Source: Balneolaceae bacterium
GTDB lineage: Bacteria > Bacteroidota > Rhodothermia > Balneolales > Balneolaceae
Assembly: GCA_007123785.1 (NCBI GenBank)
Contig: SLGL01000124.1
Span: forward strand, 1-6,702
DNA length: 6,702 nt
Reading direction: 5' to 3'
Of this stretch, positions 1 to 6,430 are shown piece after piece. Both the position numbers and the translations under genes were made by a program. The notes below the pieces were generated by a model. The model was not told the DNA's origin, did not search any database, and saw nothing but the letters and a program-made list of their open reading frames with translations. Every line of letters begins with the position of its first letter. The stretch's first letter is position 1.

Positions 1-918
1 AGGATCACTGCAAAGTACAAGACCCAGTGTGGGATCAAATCCATGGGCTTTTTCGATCAGTTCAAAAATATGGCCACCGGGAATTCTACAGGCCACTTCA
101 CCAAAACTGAGTGTATCATCTTCGGTAAGAAACCATTCTGGATGAATCATTCCGTTTTTGATGCCAAACGATTTTACAAGCCGCTCCATGGCATCCCGAA
201 TCACGGGGCGTTTTTTTTCCAGTTCAGGGCTTGCCGGCACAAAATTGGAATAACCCAGTTTCACATATTCGGTAATGTTTAAAAAACGGATTTTACCATC
301 GTGTATAAATGCTTCGCAGGAGAACTCTTTACCCGGCAAATGGCTCTCCACCATGCAGGGAAAGTCTTTGTCAATTACTTTCCCATCAACATCTTTTTTA
401 CTGCGCAGCAGCTTATGTCCTACGGTTCCGGCAGCGCTAAATGGTTTCATGTGAACCCATGCATCCTCTTCACCATCAAGCTGCAAGTTGGCTTCATTAA
501 GCCGATCCATAAAATCATGAACACCCTGTTTGTTGTAGACCTCTTCAAAAAGGCCCACACGTAAACCGGCAAGCAGTGCTTTACGTTTCATAATGGCTTT
601 ATTCCGAAACAGATAAGCCCGGTTTAGCAATCGGGGGTCATCCTGAAAAATAGAATTCAGAGCACCTGCCCATTCAACCGTCTCTTCATAGAGCGGCACC
701 GCATAATCTACGCTATGCTCATCGAGTAATTCTTTGAGTTGTAAACTGTTCGATTGTTCACTCCACTCTTTGAAATTCCACCCGACAAATGGTATGTCAT
801 TTTCTTTGGCGGATTGTTCAAATTCGGGAAAACTGACAACCACGAAAGGTTTGTTCACTTTTTGCATACTCTCTATCGCAGGCAGGCTCCAGCCCAATAG
901 CGCTACTTTACTGTCCAT
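1..918 (-). CDS. ATP-grasp domain ligase, C-terminus cut by left window edge
   Basis: An open frame of 306 codons starts at ATG 916-918 and is still open at base 1, so the C-terminus is missing. ATP-grasp enzymes activate a carboxylate as an acyl-phosphate with ATP-Mg and join it to an amine or similar nucleophile, usually in the cytosol. The N-terminal ~100 residues look like the alpha/beta pre-ATP-grasp domain (VALLGWSLPAIES near residue 5). The ATP-grasp fold follows: N106-K107 before a helix and 'LLAGLRVG'; K158-P159 in 'WVHMKPFSAAGTVG' with its small-residue loop; 'VESHLPGKEFSCE' (191-202); 'HPEWF' (259-263); and 'FGEVACRIPGG' (272-282), with E261, E274 and R278 where Mg and phosphate ligands are expected. 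Family members are often near 400 residues, so about 100 may be missing. The substrate cannot be told. The start has no clear Shine-Dalgarno site. Family call is firm, specificity unknown. Confidence 0.87.
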   Translation of the reverse strand, partial: MDSKVALLGWSLPAIESMQKVNKPFVVVSFPEFEQSAKENDIPFVGWNFKEWSEQSNSLQLKELLDEHSVDYAVPLYEETVEWAGALNSIFQDDPRLLNRAYLFRNKAIMKRKALLAGLRVGLFEEVYNKQGVHDFMDRLNEANLQLDGEEDAWVHMKPFSAAGTVGHKLLRSKKDVDGKVIDKDFPCMVESHLPGKEFSCEAFIHDGKIRFLNITEYVKLGYSNFVPASPELEKKRPVIRDAMERLVKSFGIKNGMIHPEWFLTEDDTLSFGEVACRIPGGHIFELIEKAHGFDPTLGLVLCSDP

Positions 919-1384
919 ATAATTGATAAGGGTTTCTTGAGATTATTATTATCTGAATTATGAGTTATAAACTGATGTCTGAAAATTCATAACAGATTGT
1001 ATTTCAATTGCTTGTACAGGTAACGGTTTACAGGATTGTATCATTCCGGCAGAATCATAAGTGAACAGTATAGGTTTAATGTTCATCTCATAGGAGTTCC
1101 CCCGAAATTTAGATTTTTATTCTCACAAAGTGATAGAAATCTTATTCTTAAGAATTTTTTCTTAGTGGAAAAGGTAAAAACGTTGAAGATTTCCGGCCTT
1201 AACACCTTAAAGCGTTGTGCTACAATAAATTTAATTTAAATATGTGTATTACATAGGTAATGACAGGGTTTAGAGGGGGCTCTATCGATTTTTCTTAATT
1301 CTGATGAACATCCCCCTTTTTTAAGGTGGACTTTTACATTCATGAATGAACAATCAAACTCAGTTTTTTACAATTAACACAACA
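919..1384. other. Long AT-rich intergenic region
   Basis: These 466 bases lie between the start of the ATP-grasp gene and the stop of the TPR-like gene, both on the minus strand. I find no convincing coding sequence. A 67-codon frame on the plus strand (1036-1239) has no recognisable domain and an odd composition. The region probably carries the promoter and leader of the ATP-grasp gene, but I could not pick out a convincing -35/-10 or Bacteroidota -33/-7 pair. Two perfect 12-base palindromes stand out, at 1144-1155 (ATTCTTAAGAAT) and 1337-1348 (CATTCATGAATG). Neither has a loop or flanking T-run, so they are not terminators. A G-run/C-run inverted repeat at 1272-1319 is listed separately. 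Confidence 0.6.
1272..1322. repeat. G-run/C-run inverted repeat, possible terminator or dispersed element
   Basis: AGAGGGGG at 1272-1279 can pair with CCCCCTTT at 1312-1319 (one G-U pair), enclosing a 32-base AT-rich loop. On the plus strand the second arm runs into a six-T tract at 1317-1322, which looks like an intrinsic terminator. However, no plus-strand gene lies upstream, and the loop is long for a terminator. On the minus strand, downstream of the TPR-like gene, there is no T-run after the stem. From memory, Bacteroidota intergenic regions often hold scattered elements with CCCCCTCTAAA and AAAAAGGGGGA arms, and this segment has that look. That link is an inference. Confidence 0.35.
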
Positions 1385-2287
1385 CTACCCGTTCTCCAAA
1401 AGAGAAAAATACTCATCGTATAATGACGGTGCTTTGGCTTTCAACTCTTTTCGGTATTCAATACAGGCATCCATATTGCGTTTCTGCAGGGCCTTATCGG
1501 CCGACCACAACAACCGGTAGCAATCCACTGCGTGTCTGTGTTGGTTACTGCAACAATCCAAATCATTCCGCAGGTACACCAATGGCAGGATGCCTCTAAC
1601 CCAGCCGAACGCAGGAGCCATTTCGGGGCCTTCGGTATCTATAAGATCGGAGAGTTTTTTATACACCAACCTGCCGTAAGGCAACCTGCAGGGATCGTAT
1701 AGAAGCCCCCGCGCATAATTCTTCTTTGCTTCACCCTGTTTGTAGTTCTTCCATTGAATTTCTGCAAGACAATAGTAGAGGTGGTTGTCCTCCGGATCCC
1801 GCTCCATCTGTAGTAACACCAGCTCTTCAGCTTTTTCATAACGGCCCAGCTCCATTAACAAGTCGGCTGAGGTTTTGTTCTCCTTATCAATATAGAAATG
1901 GCCGGTTTCAAGCATCCGGTTTGTCATGGCCCGGTGCAGAGCGTTTTGAAACTGCCGGATACCAGATAAATTTGCAAAATCGTAATCACTGAACTTTTTA
2001 TAAATCTCGTCGCTGTGACCCAGAAAAGAAGGTTTTCCTTGATTGTTCTGCAAAACCAGCGGCTGCCAGTCTTTACATACTTCGAGCGCGCGACGTGCCT
2101 CTTCCTTTTCAATTGTATCCGGATCAGCCCCCTTCCGATCCAGTACATCATTAAAGTACTGTTCAGCCTCCCTGATTTTGAAAGCAGCAAGGCATCGGTA
2201 ACCTTCAGCCAGAATCATTGCTTCACGATTAAAAATCGGAAGCTGGTTAGGGTCGTTAATGGCATCGGTGGAATCGGGTCTGGTCAT
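1385..2287 (-). CDS. TPR-like helical protein, 300 residues, function unknown
   Basis: A complete frame from ATG (2285-2287) to TAG (1385-1387). The protein is almost wholly helical, with tetratricopeptide-like segments at residues 24-51 ('AEGYRCLAAFKIREAEQYF'), about 138-166 ('LLMELGRYEKAEELVLLQM' ending in 'RDPED') and 169-199 ('YYCLAEIQWKNYKQGEAKKN' ending in 'LLYDP'). The central pair has the usual small/aromatic positions and the DP at the repeat boundary. More helices fill 253-298. There is no signal peptide, membrane segment or catalytic motif, so a cytosolic scaffold or protein-binding role is the likely guess. It is the last gene of a co-directional trio, 227 bases after the 465-residue gene, so it may have its own promoter. 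No Shine-Dalgarno site precedes the start, only an AT-rich leader. I do not recognise a named family; the TPR call is moderately secure. Confidence 0.8.
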   Translation of the reverse strand: MTRPDSTDAINDPNQLPIFNREAMILAEGYRCLAAFKIREAEQYFNDVLDRKGADPDTIEKEEARRALEVCKDWQPLVLQNNQGKPSFLGHSDEIYKKFSDYDFANLSGIRQFQNALHRAMTNRMLETGHFYIDKENKTSADLLMELGRYEKAEELVLLQMERDPEDNHLYYCLAEIQWKNYKQGEAKKNYARGLLYDPCRLPYGRLVYKKLSDLIDTEGPEMAPAFGWVRGILPLVYLRNDLDCCSNQHRHAVDCYRLLWSADKALQKRNMDACIEYRKELKAKAPSLYDEYFSLLENG

Positions 2288-2514
2288 TCAAGTGAATCTA
2301 TTTATTTGCTGATCATCAGTCTTATTTTGGCATGAATTCAGTACTTCTACATTTTTGATTCAGACTTAAATCAAATAATGAAAATACTCATTCCAGGTCA
2401 AATCAAATTCTGCTTTTTATAGAGATGTGCGTGCCTGCATGAGATGTTTCAATTTCGCATTTATTGATTTGCTGATTAGTTGAGTTACTATCAATTATTC
2501 AGCAAAACAAAATT

Positions 2515-3912
2515 TCAATGCTTCATAAAGCCCGCTTTTTTCAGCTCATCTCTTAATGCCGGGAGCCTTGGCTGCCAGTCGTATAGTTGGAATGCCAATT
2601 TTTGGACCGGGCCGTTCATGCCTTTGATCTTTTGTGCTATGCGCAGCCATTCAACGATTCTCTGATATACATTTCTGCCCCTCTCGGTTTCGGCGGTATT
2701 CAGTACCTTACGCTTCAAAAGAGCAAAGCTCTCCTCCGGGTAGGGTTCAAGAATTTTTGAAATCATTTTGTTGAAGCTATACGATTTAACTTGTTGATGA
2801 ATAAACTGAAGGATATCAGCAAACCGCCCTTCAGTTTCGAGCATACTGGTGTAAAAAAGATGATCCTCTTTATGTTGCAGGATAAAATCATTTTTCTCAA
2901 CCGGATGCATCAAATCCCGAAGCAAATTGTAATAAGAGACCTTTCTTTGTGTGGATGTTAGCCAGCGGAGTACATTTTTATAAAACTCAGGGTGACTCTC
3001 ATGACGGATATTCTGAAAGATAAATTCACTCAGCTCTCTTTTAAACAGGCCTGCATTCCATAATTTTTTTGAAATGCGAATATACTCTTCGTAATCATGA
3101 CCGGCATAATACACGAGAAGGTTTCGGGCAACTGTCACATCTTTTTCACAAAGCTGTTCGGCCTGTTCGGTCCATTTCACCGTATTGCCCGATACCCGGT
3201 ACAGTTCTGTAGCCGTTTGCGGCATGAAGTGCCGGGGAATATTCCGGTCGTTGATCTGTTGCTCAACATATTTTGCAGTTTCTTCTTCTCCAATCAGACT
3301 GATCATCAGTGGTTCAAAAAACCGAAGAAATTCAGCGTTTTCGCTGTAGCCGGATTGAAAATGTTCAAAAAGCCCGTGAAAGAAACAACGGACCTGCCGC
3401 CCCGGAAGAACCATTTTTTCAATTTCCATGATTACATCTGTTTGTAACACACGCAAATCTTCCAACAGATATTCGTGATGGTCATAAAGCGTATCGTAAT
3501 CATCCGAAATTTCGGCTTTCATGCAGGCGTCATAGGTGGCAGGAAGTGAAAGCAGGCCAAGATCAAACTTTGCCTGGGAAAACAACCCGAATATATGATC
3601 TTTAAATAGTTCAAACATTGCAGCAATCATATCTTCGGCCAGGTGCTCCAAGGCCTCATATTCAGGAATGTAGCCGCTGTGACGGGGCGTGTACATCTCC
3701 CAGTCCGGCTCACTGAAATTCAGGGTTTCCAGTTCCTTGATAAAACTGTGAACTGTTTCAGGAATATATTTCCCGCTGTCAGCATTGCATGGGTTTCCTT
3801 CAGAATTAGCGGATTCACTCATAAATTGCTCAAACTGATTCTGCAGCTCCGGATTCTTCGAGAGCAATTTATCGAAGAATTCCAGTTTCTTTTCGGTTTC
3901 GTTAACAGTCAT
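2515..3912 (-). CDS. Uncharacterised all-helical protein, 465 residues
   Basis: A complete frame from ATG (3910-3912) to TGA (2515-2517). An in-frame TGA lies shortly upstream with no other ATG between, which supports this start. Residues 1-35 are a charged helix; 36-52 is a short polar linker; the rest is predicted helical throughout, without signal peptide, membrane span or catalytic motif. The segment around 85-185 and the end at about 390-463 ('YPEESFALLKRKVL' ... 'RLPALRDELKKAGF') recall the helical-repeat part of SWIM zinc-finger proteins, whose C-termini carry a similar YPEE...L.aLr.eL..AGl pattern. The Cys/His SWIM motif itself (CxC...CxH) is not present. This resemblance is from memory and is a weak family assignment. 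The gene lies 84 bases after the broken gene at 3997-4566 and upstream of the TPR-like gene, all in one direction, so an operon is plausible. Function unknown. Confidence 0.85.
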   Translation of the reverse strand: MTVNETEKKLEFFDKLLSKNPELQNQFEQFMSESANSEGNPCNADSGKYIPETVHSFIKELETLNFSEPDWEMYTPRHSGYIPEYEALEHLAEDMIAAMFELFKDHIFGLFSQAKFDLGLLSLPATYDACMKAEISDDYDTLYDHHEYLLEDLRVLQTDVIMEIEKMVLPGRQVRCFFHGLFEHFQSGYSENAEFLRFFEPLMISLIGEEETAKYVEQQINDRNIPRHFMPQTATELYRVSGNTVKWTEQAEQLCEKDVTVARNLLVYYAGHDYEEYIRISKKLWNAGLFKRELSEFIFQNIRHESHPEFYKNVLRWLTSTQRKVSYYNLLRDLMHPVEKNDFILQHKEDHLFYTSMLETEGRFADILQFIHQQVKSYSFNKMISKILEPYPEESFALLKRKVLNTAETERGRNVYQRIVEWLRIAQKIKGMNGPVQKLAFQLYDWQPRLPALRDELKKAGFMKH

Positions 3913-3996
3913 GGCTATTTCATTTTTGAAAATGTATCAGATTATTTCCAAACAGGGTTTTACCACGTGAAAAACGTGCCAGGTATTTATAAAAGA

Positions 3997-4566
3997 CTAC
4001 CCCGTAAAATTCATCAGGCTTGTCAGGGCTTCATCAACAGCTGGAAGACCCCTTCGGGTTGTTTCTATGAATGCAAATTCTTCATCTTGGCTACGCCGGA
4101 CGATATTCAGGGTTTGTTCCAGTACCGGAATTAAATCATTTAGCCTGGGCAGTTCTGGGAACATATGCGGATGGCCTGGAATCAACTGTTGAAAAACCGG
4201 CCACTGTTTTCTCTCGCTCATCATATAGCCCAGCTCTTTGATTCGCTGGTGTTCATCCGGCTGTAAAAGCTACCGATTATCAAACGATACCATCAAATGA
4301 GGAATCAGAAGAATATCATCCGGCATGGCTTCTTCTTGTTGTCCCTGTATCCACAAAATTTGTTCTGCCGCATTTACGCCTTCATAAATGGAAATGGCAT
4401 TAAATTGCCCGGCCGAACCCATGATACTCGTAAAATACAGGGTTTCTGAATCCGGGGACTTCACGCCAAATAAATCTGTTTCATACATCCACTGCCAGGG
4501 TGCCAGGTCTTGAAGATCCAGAGCAAGCGGGTAAAGTTTTTTTAAAATTTGAAGTGTTTTATTCAA
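3997..4566 (-). pseudogene. Conserved domain protein (DUF7309/DUF6930-like) broken by in-frame TAG
   Basis: Two open stretches, 4273-4566 and 3997-4269, lie in the same frame and are separated only by a TAG at 4270-4272 (codon 99 of 190). Read as one protein, the halves fit a single fold. Residues 12-50 include 'YPLALDLQDLAPWQWMYETD', 'LFGV' and 'LYFTSIMGSAGQF'; 88-98 is 'IPHLMVSFDNR'; the region after the stop reads 'LLQPDEHQRIKELGY', then 'WPVFQQLIPGHPHMFPEL' and 'LIPVLEQTLNIV'. I recall this pattern from proteins catalogued as DUF7309/DUF6930, sometimes linked to SEC-C zinc motifs, but could not verify it. Two further defects are visible. No ATG exists between the upstream in-frame TAA (4585-4587) and the conserved region, only TTG at 4564-4566. 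The protein also ends about where homologues, as I remember them, continue. Decay is the simplest reading; a sequencing error or a real split gene is possible. Confidence 0.65.
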
Positions 4567-4945
4567 GTTTTTGAGTGATGATGATTAAAATATATGGAAG
4601 TGATCCTGCCTTATTTACGAAGATAGAAGGTTTGGCAGGCAGATGACAGATTTTTTTCTGAAAGATCTATCTGTACATCAAAAAAATATACAGTCAATTG
4701 GCCTGGTTAATACAACGACCCGGCAATTTCAGATACTCTGTTTCAGGCTGCGTGATATGCTGAACCTTTGACCGTCATGCATAAGCAGAAGCTATTCGTT
4801 ACTTTCTACCATTTTGCAGGCATTCAGCTATTTTGTTATTATAGACGTGATATAGAAGACCTTGTATTTTAAGTGGAACGAAAATTATCCAACAGGTTGA
4901 ATTTCAGACTGATTTCATTGATTTAATGGGAGTTATGGTATTAAT
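4567..4945. other. Divergent intergenic region
   Basis: These 379 bases separate the leftward broken gene from the rightward oxidoreductase and should hold promoters for both. The rightward candidate is listed separately. A T-tract near 4650 and an A-tract near 4680 could make the DNA curved. They also form an AT-only inverted repeat (ATTTTTTT/AAAAAAAT) with a loop of about 24 bases, too weak to call a terminator. I see no gene, tRNA or riboswitch-like structure. An 8-codon frame at 4926-4952 overlaps the oxidoreductase start in another frame and is probably chance. Confidence 0.6.
4814..4842 (+). promoter_or_regulatory. Candidate sigma-70-type promoter for the oxidoreductase gene
   Basis: TTGCAG (4814-4819, three of six matches to TTGACA) is followed after 17 bases by TATTAT (4837-4842, five of six matches to TATAAT). 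Transcription would start near 4850 and give a leader of about 95 bases before ATG 4946. Spacing and the -10 are good but the -35 is weak, and Bacteroidota-type cells often use a different consensus, so this is only a candidate. Confidence 0.35.
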
Positions 4946-6142
4946 ATGTTAAAAATCGGGTTAATCGGTTGCGGAATGATCGCTGAGCAGGGGCATTTAC
5001 CCGCGATCAAACAGGTACCAGAGCTTCAAATCTACGCACTTTATGATCGCAACTTCGAGCGTGCTGTAGAGTTGCAGCAGCACTTTTCAGTGCCGCATGC
5101 ATATAAAACAGAGGAGGAATTTTACTCCTCCGATATCGACGCCGTTGTTATTTGCACCCCGGCACCGGTTCACCACAAAAACGTGCTGGATGCTGCCAAA
5201 GCGAAAAAGCACGTTTTATGCGAAAAACCACTGGCTATGACCGAAAAGGATATGCTTGAGATGGAGAAGGTCATGAATGATGCAGAATTGCAATTTTTTA
5301 TCGGATTTAATTATCGTTTCTCCCAAAGTTCCATCGACATCCACAGGCTTCTCCGGGAACGGGCAATCGGTGAAGTGCGTTTGCTTCGTCTCATCTATAA
5401 CTGGCATCTGCATGGAAAATGGGAGATAAATGAGGACGGTGAGCAGGTGGATACTGCCTTAAGAAAGGGACGTATGGATGAAGGCGGCCCGCTTGTGGAT
5501 TGTGGTGTTCACCAGATAGATCTGGCTCGATGGTGGCTCGAATCTGAAGTGGAGTGGCAGCATGGCATCGGAGTCTGGCTGGACACCTACGAAGCCCCGG
5601 ATCACGTATATCTGCATATGGGGCACGACTGCGGAGCACATACAAAGGTTGAAGTGAGTTTTTCCTACAATGCTACCTCCCGGGATCCGCGGACACATTT
5701 CCAGTATGAATTGATTGGTACGGATGGCGTAATACGGTATAATCGAGAAGAGCACTCCTTCGAGTTGCGAAACTCACACGGCACACAGTACCTTCCATGG
5801 CATCCTGAGAAAAGCTTTGCCGGTATGTACAGAGAGTTTGCCAAAGCTTTGGCAAGCGGGAAACCCGGCGATATGCCCACCGCACATGATGGCATCCTTG
5901 CCAGCCGCATAGCTCGCACAGCTACCGAAGAAGCCATTCACAATCGCGATAATCCCAGCCGTAATAACCCCTCCTCAAAAATGACCGCCGCCGATGTCCA
6001 TGTCCACGCTGACCCAGAGGAAATTCCCATCGATTTTTTAGACTTGCCCCTGAAATTGAAGAAATCACGTGACAGGCAGCCCGGCCGTTCGTTGTCACCG
6101 AACCCGGCAAAGGAAAAACCCGGAGGCAGTAAGGATACGTGA
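4946..6142 (+). CDS. Gfo/Idh/MocA-family NAD(P)-dependent oxidoreductase
   Basis: A 398-residue protein from ATG 4946 to TGA 6140-6142. The family oxidises or reduces sugars, inositols and related cyclic or nucleotide-linked substrates in the cytosol. The N-terminal Rossmann domain (1-120) begins 'KIGLIGCGMIAEQGHLPA', with the GxxGxG dinucleotide loop at G5, G8 and G10; an acidic residue at D34 fits a cofactor ribose contact. 'VICTPAPVHH' (68-77) and 'CEKPLAM' (92-98) follow, with the family lysine K94. 'GFNYRF' (120-125) opens the C-terminal alpha/beta domain. 'GGPLVDCGVHQIDL' (180-193) supplies D185 and H189, the family catalytic pair. 'HDGILASRI' (314-322) matches the usual late motif. The fold normally ends near residue 332; the last ~65 residues are an extra basic, proline-rich tail. 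GGGAG at 4928-4932 is a weak, distant ribosome site. The next gene on the right runs the other way, so it is probably monocistronic. The substrate is not predictable. Confidence 0.93.
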   Translation: MLKIGLIGCGMIAEQGHLPAIKQVPELQIYALYDRNFERAVELQQHFSVPHAYKTEEEFYSSDIDAVVICTPAPVHHKNVLDAAKAKKHVLCEKPLAMTEKDMLEMEKVMNDAELQFFIGFNYRFSQSSIDIHRLLRERAIGEVRLLRLIYNWHLHGKWEINEDGEQVDTALRKGRMDEGGPLVDCGVHQIDLARWWLESEVEWQHGIGVWLDTYEAPDHVYLHMGHDCGAHTKVEVSFSYNATSRDPRTHFQYELIGTDGVIRYNREEHSFELRNSHGTQYLPWHPEKSFAGMYREFAKALASGKPGDMPTAHDGILASRIARTATEEAIHNRDNPSRNNPSSKMTAADVHVHADPEEIPIDFLDLPLKLKKSRDRQPGRSLSPNPAKEKPGGSKDT

Positions 6143-6212
6143 AAAAGTATATAACCCAAGTGTTATAGGTCGGCCGTCTGCTAAAATTAGAAAATTCAAT
6201 TTCCGCTGAATG

Positions 6213-6264
6213 TTGCAATGACATTGGGAACGCAACGAAGCGGAGCGAAGTGATATCCGGGTTA
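6213..6264. repeat. Possible dispersed intergenic repeat element
   Basis: A GC-richer island in an AT-rich spacer reads TTGCAATGAC (6213-6222) followed by CGCAACGAAGCGGAGCGAAG (6231-6250) and GATATCCGGG (6252-6261). The core contains the five-base pattern CGAAG/CGGAG/CGAAG. It resembles the widespread intergenic elements of the GTCATTGCGAGGAGCGAAGC type known from many bacterial genomes, though the terminal arms are poorly kept. Only one copy is in this window, so repeat status is inferred from resemblance alone. Confidence 0.4.
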
Positions 6265-6307
6265 GTGTAAAGTGTAAGGTTTCTATTTCTCAAAATGTGA
6301 CTATAAA

Positions 6308-6430
6308 TTATAAAACAACAGCCTCTATTGGTTTAGCCTTGGGATCAGGTTTCTTTACGAAACGTTTTGGATAGATGAGGTATTTGTCAAATGAATTTGA
6401 AAAGATTCCAAAGACTTTAACACGATCTGA
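6308..6430 (-). pseudogene. Putative transposase C-terminal remnant
   Basis: Forty codons ending in TAA (6308-6310) follow the sigma-factor stop directly and in the same frame. The peptide contains 'FDKYLIYPKRFVKKPDPKAK' and then 'PIEAV'. This recalls the YPERFVxGxPxPxxxPxxVxIN tail that closes many IS3-type DDE transposases. There is no start codon of its own, no catalytic domain and no visible terminal inverted repeat, so if it derives from an insertion sequence only the last piece remains. Alternatively it is a chance open frame in the 3' region of the sigma-factor transcript. The call rests on one short motif from memory. Confidence 0.3.

Noticed and set aside
1036..1239. 67-codon plus-strand open frame in the left spacer
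   Set aside because: No recognisable domain, AT-rich composition, no convincing ribosome site; probably chance.
2380..2401. Minus-strand TTGACC at 2396-2401 as a -35 for the TPR-like gene
   Set aside because: No acceptable -10 hexamer at 16-18 bases; the best match needs a 15-base spacer.
2304..2476. Direct repeat ATTTGCTGAT at 2304-2313 and 2467-2476 flanking the spacer upstream of the TPR-like gene
   Set aside because: Ten AT-rich bases repeated once within 170 bases is likely chance; flanks do not match and nothing element-like lies between.
3964..3978. CACGT-GAAAA-ACGTG hairpin downstream of the broken gene
   Set aside because: Only five base pairs and no T-run on either strand, so not supportable as a terminator.
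3643..4134. 163-codon plus-strand open frame
   Set aside because: Antisense across two minus-strand coding regions and the gap between them; no domain pattern.
6150..6167. TATAAC/GTTATA inverted repeat just after the oxidoreductase stop
   Set aside because: Six mostly A-T pairs without a T-tract; too weak to call a terminator.
5922..6293. 123-codon minus-strand open frame overlapping the oxidoreductase 3' end
   Set aside because: It is antisense to the well-supported oxidoreductase gene and runs through the repeat-like element; its peptide has no domain-like pattern.
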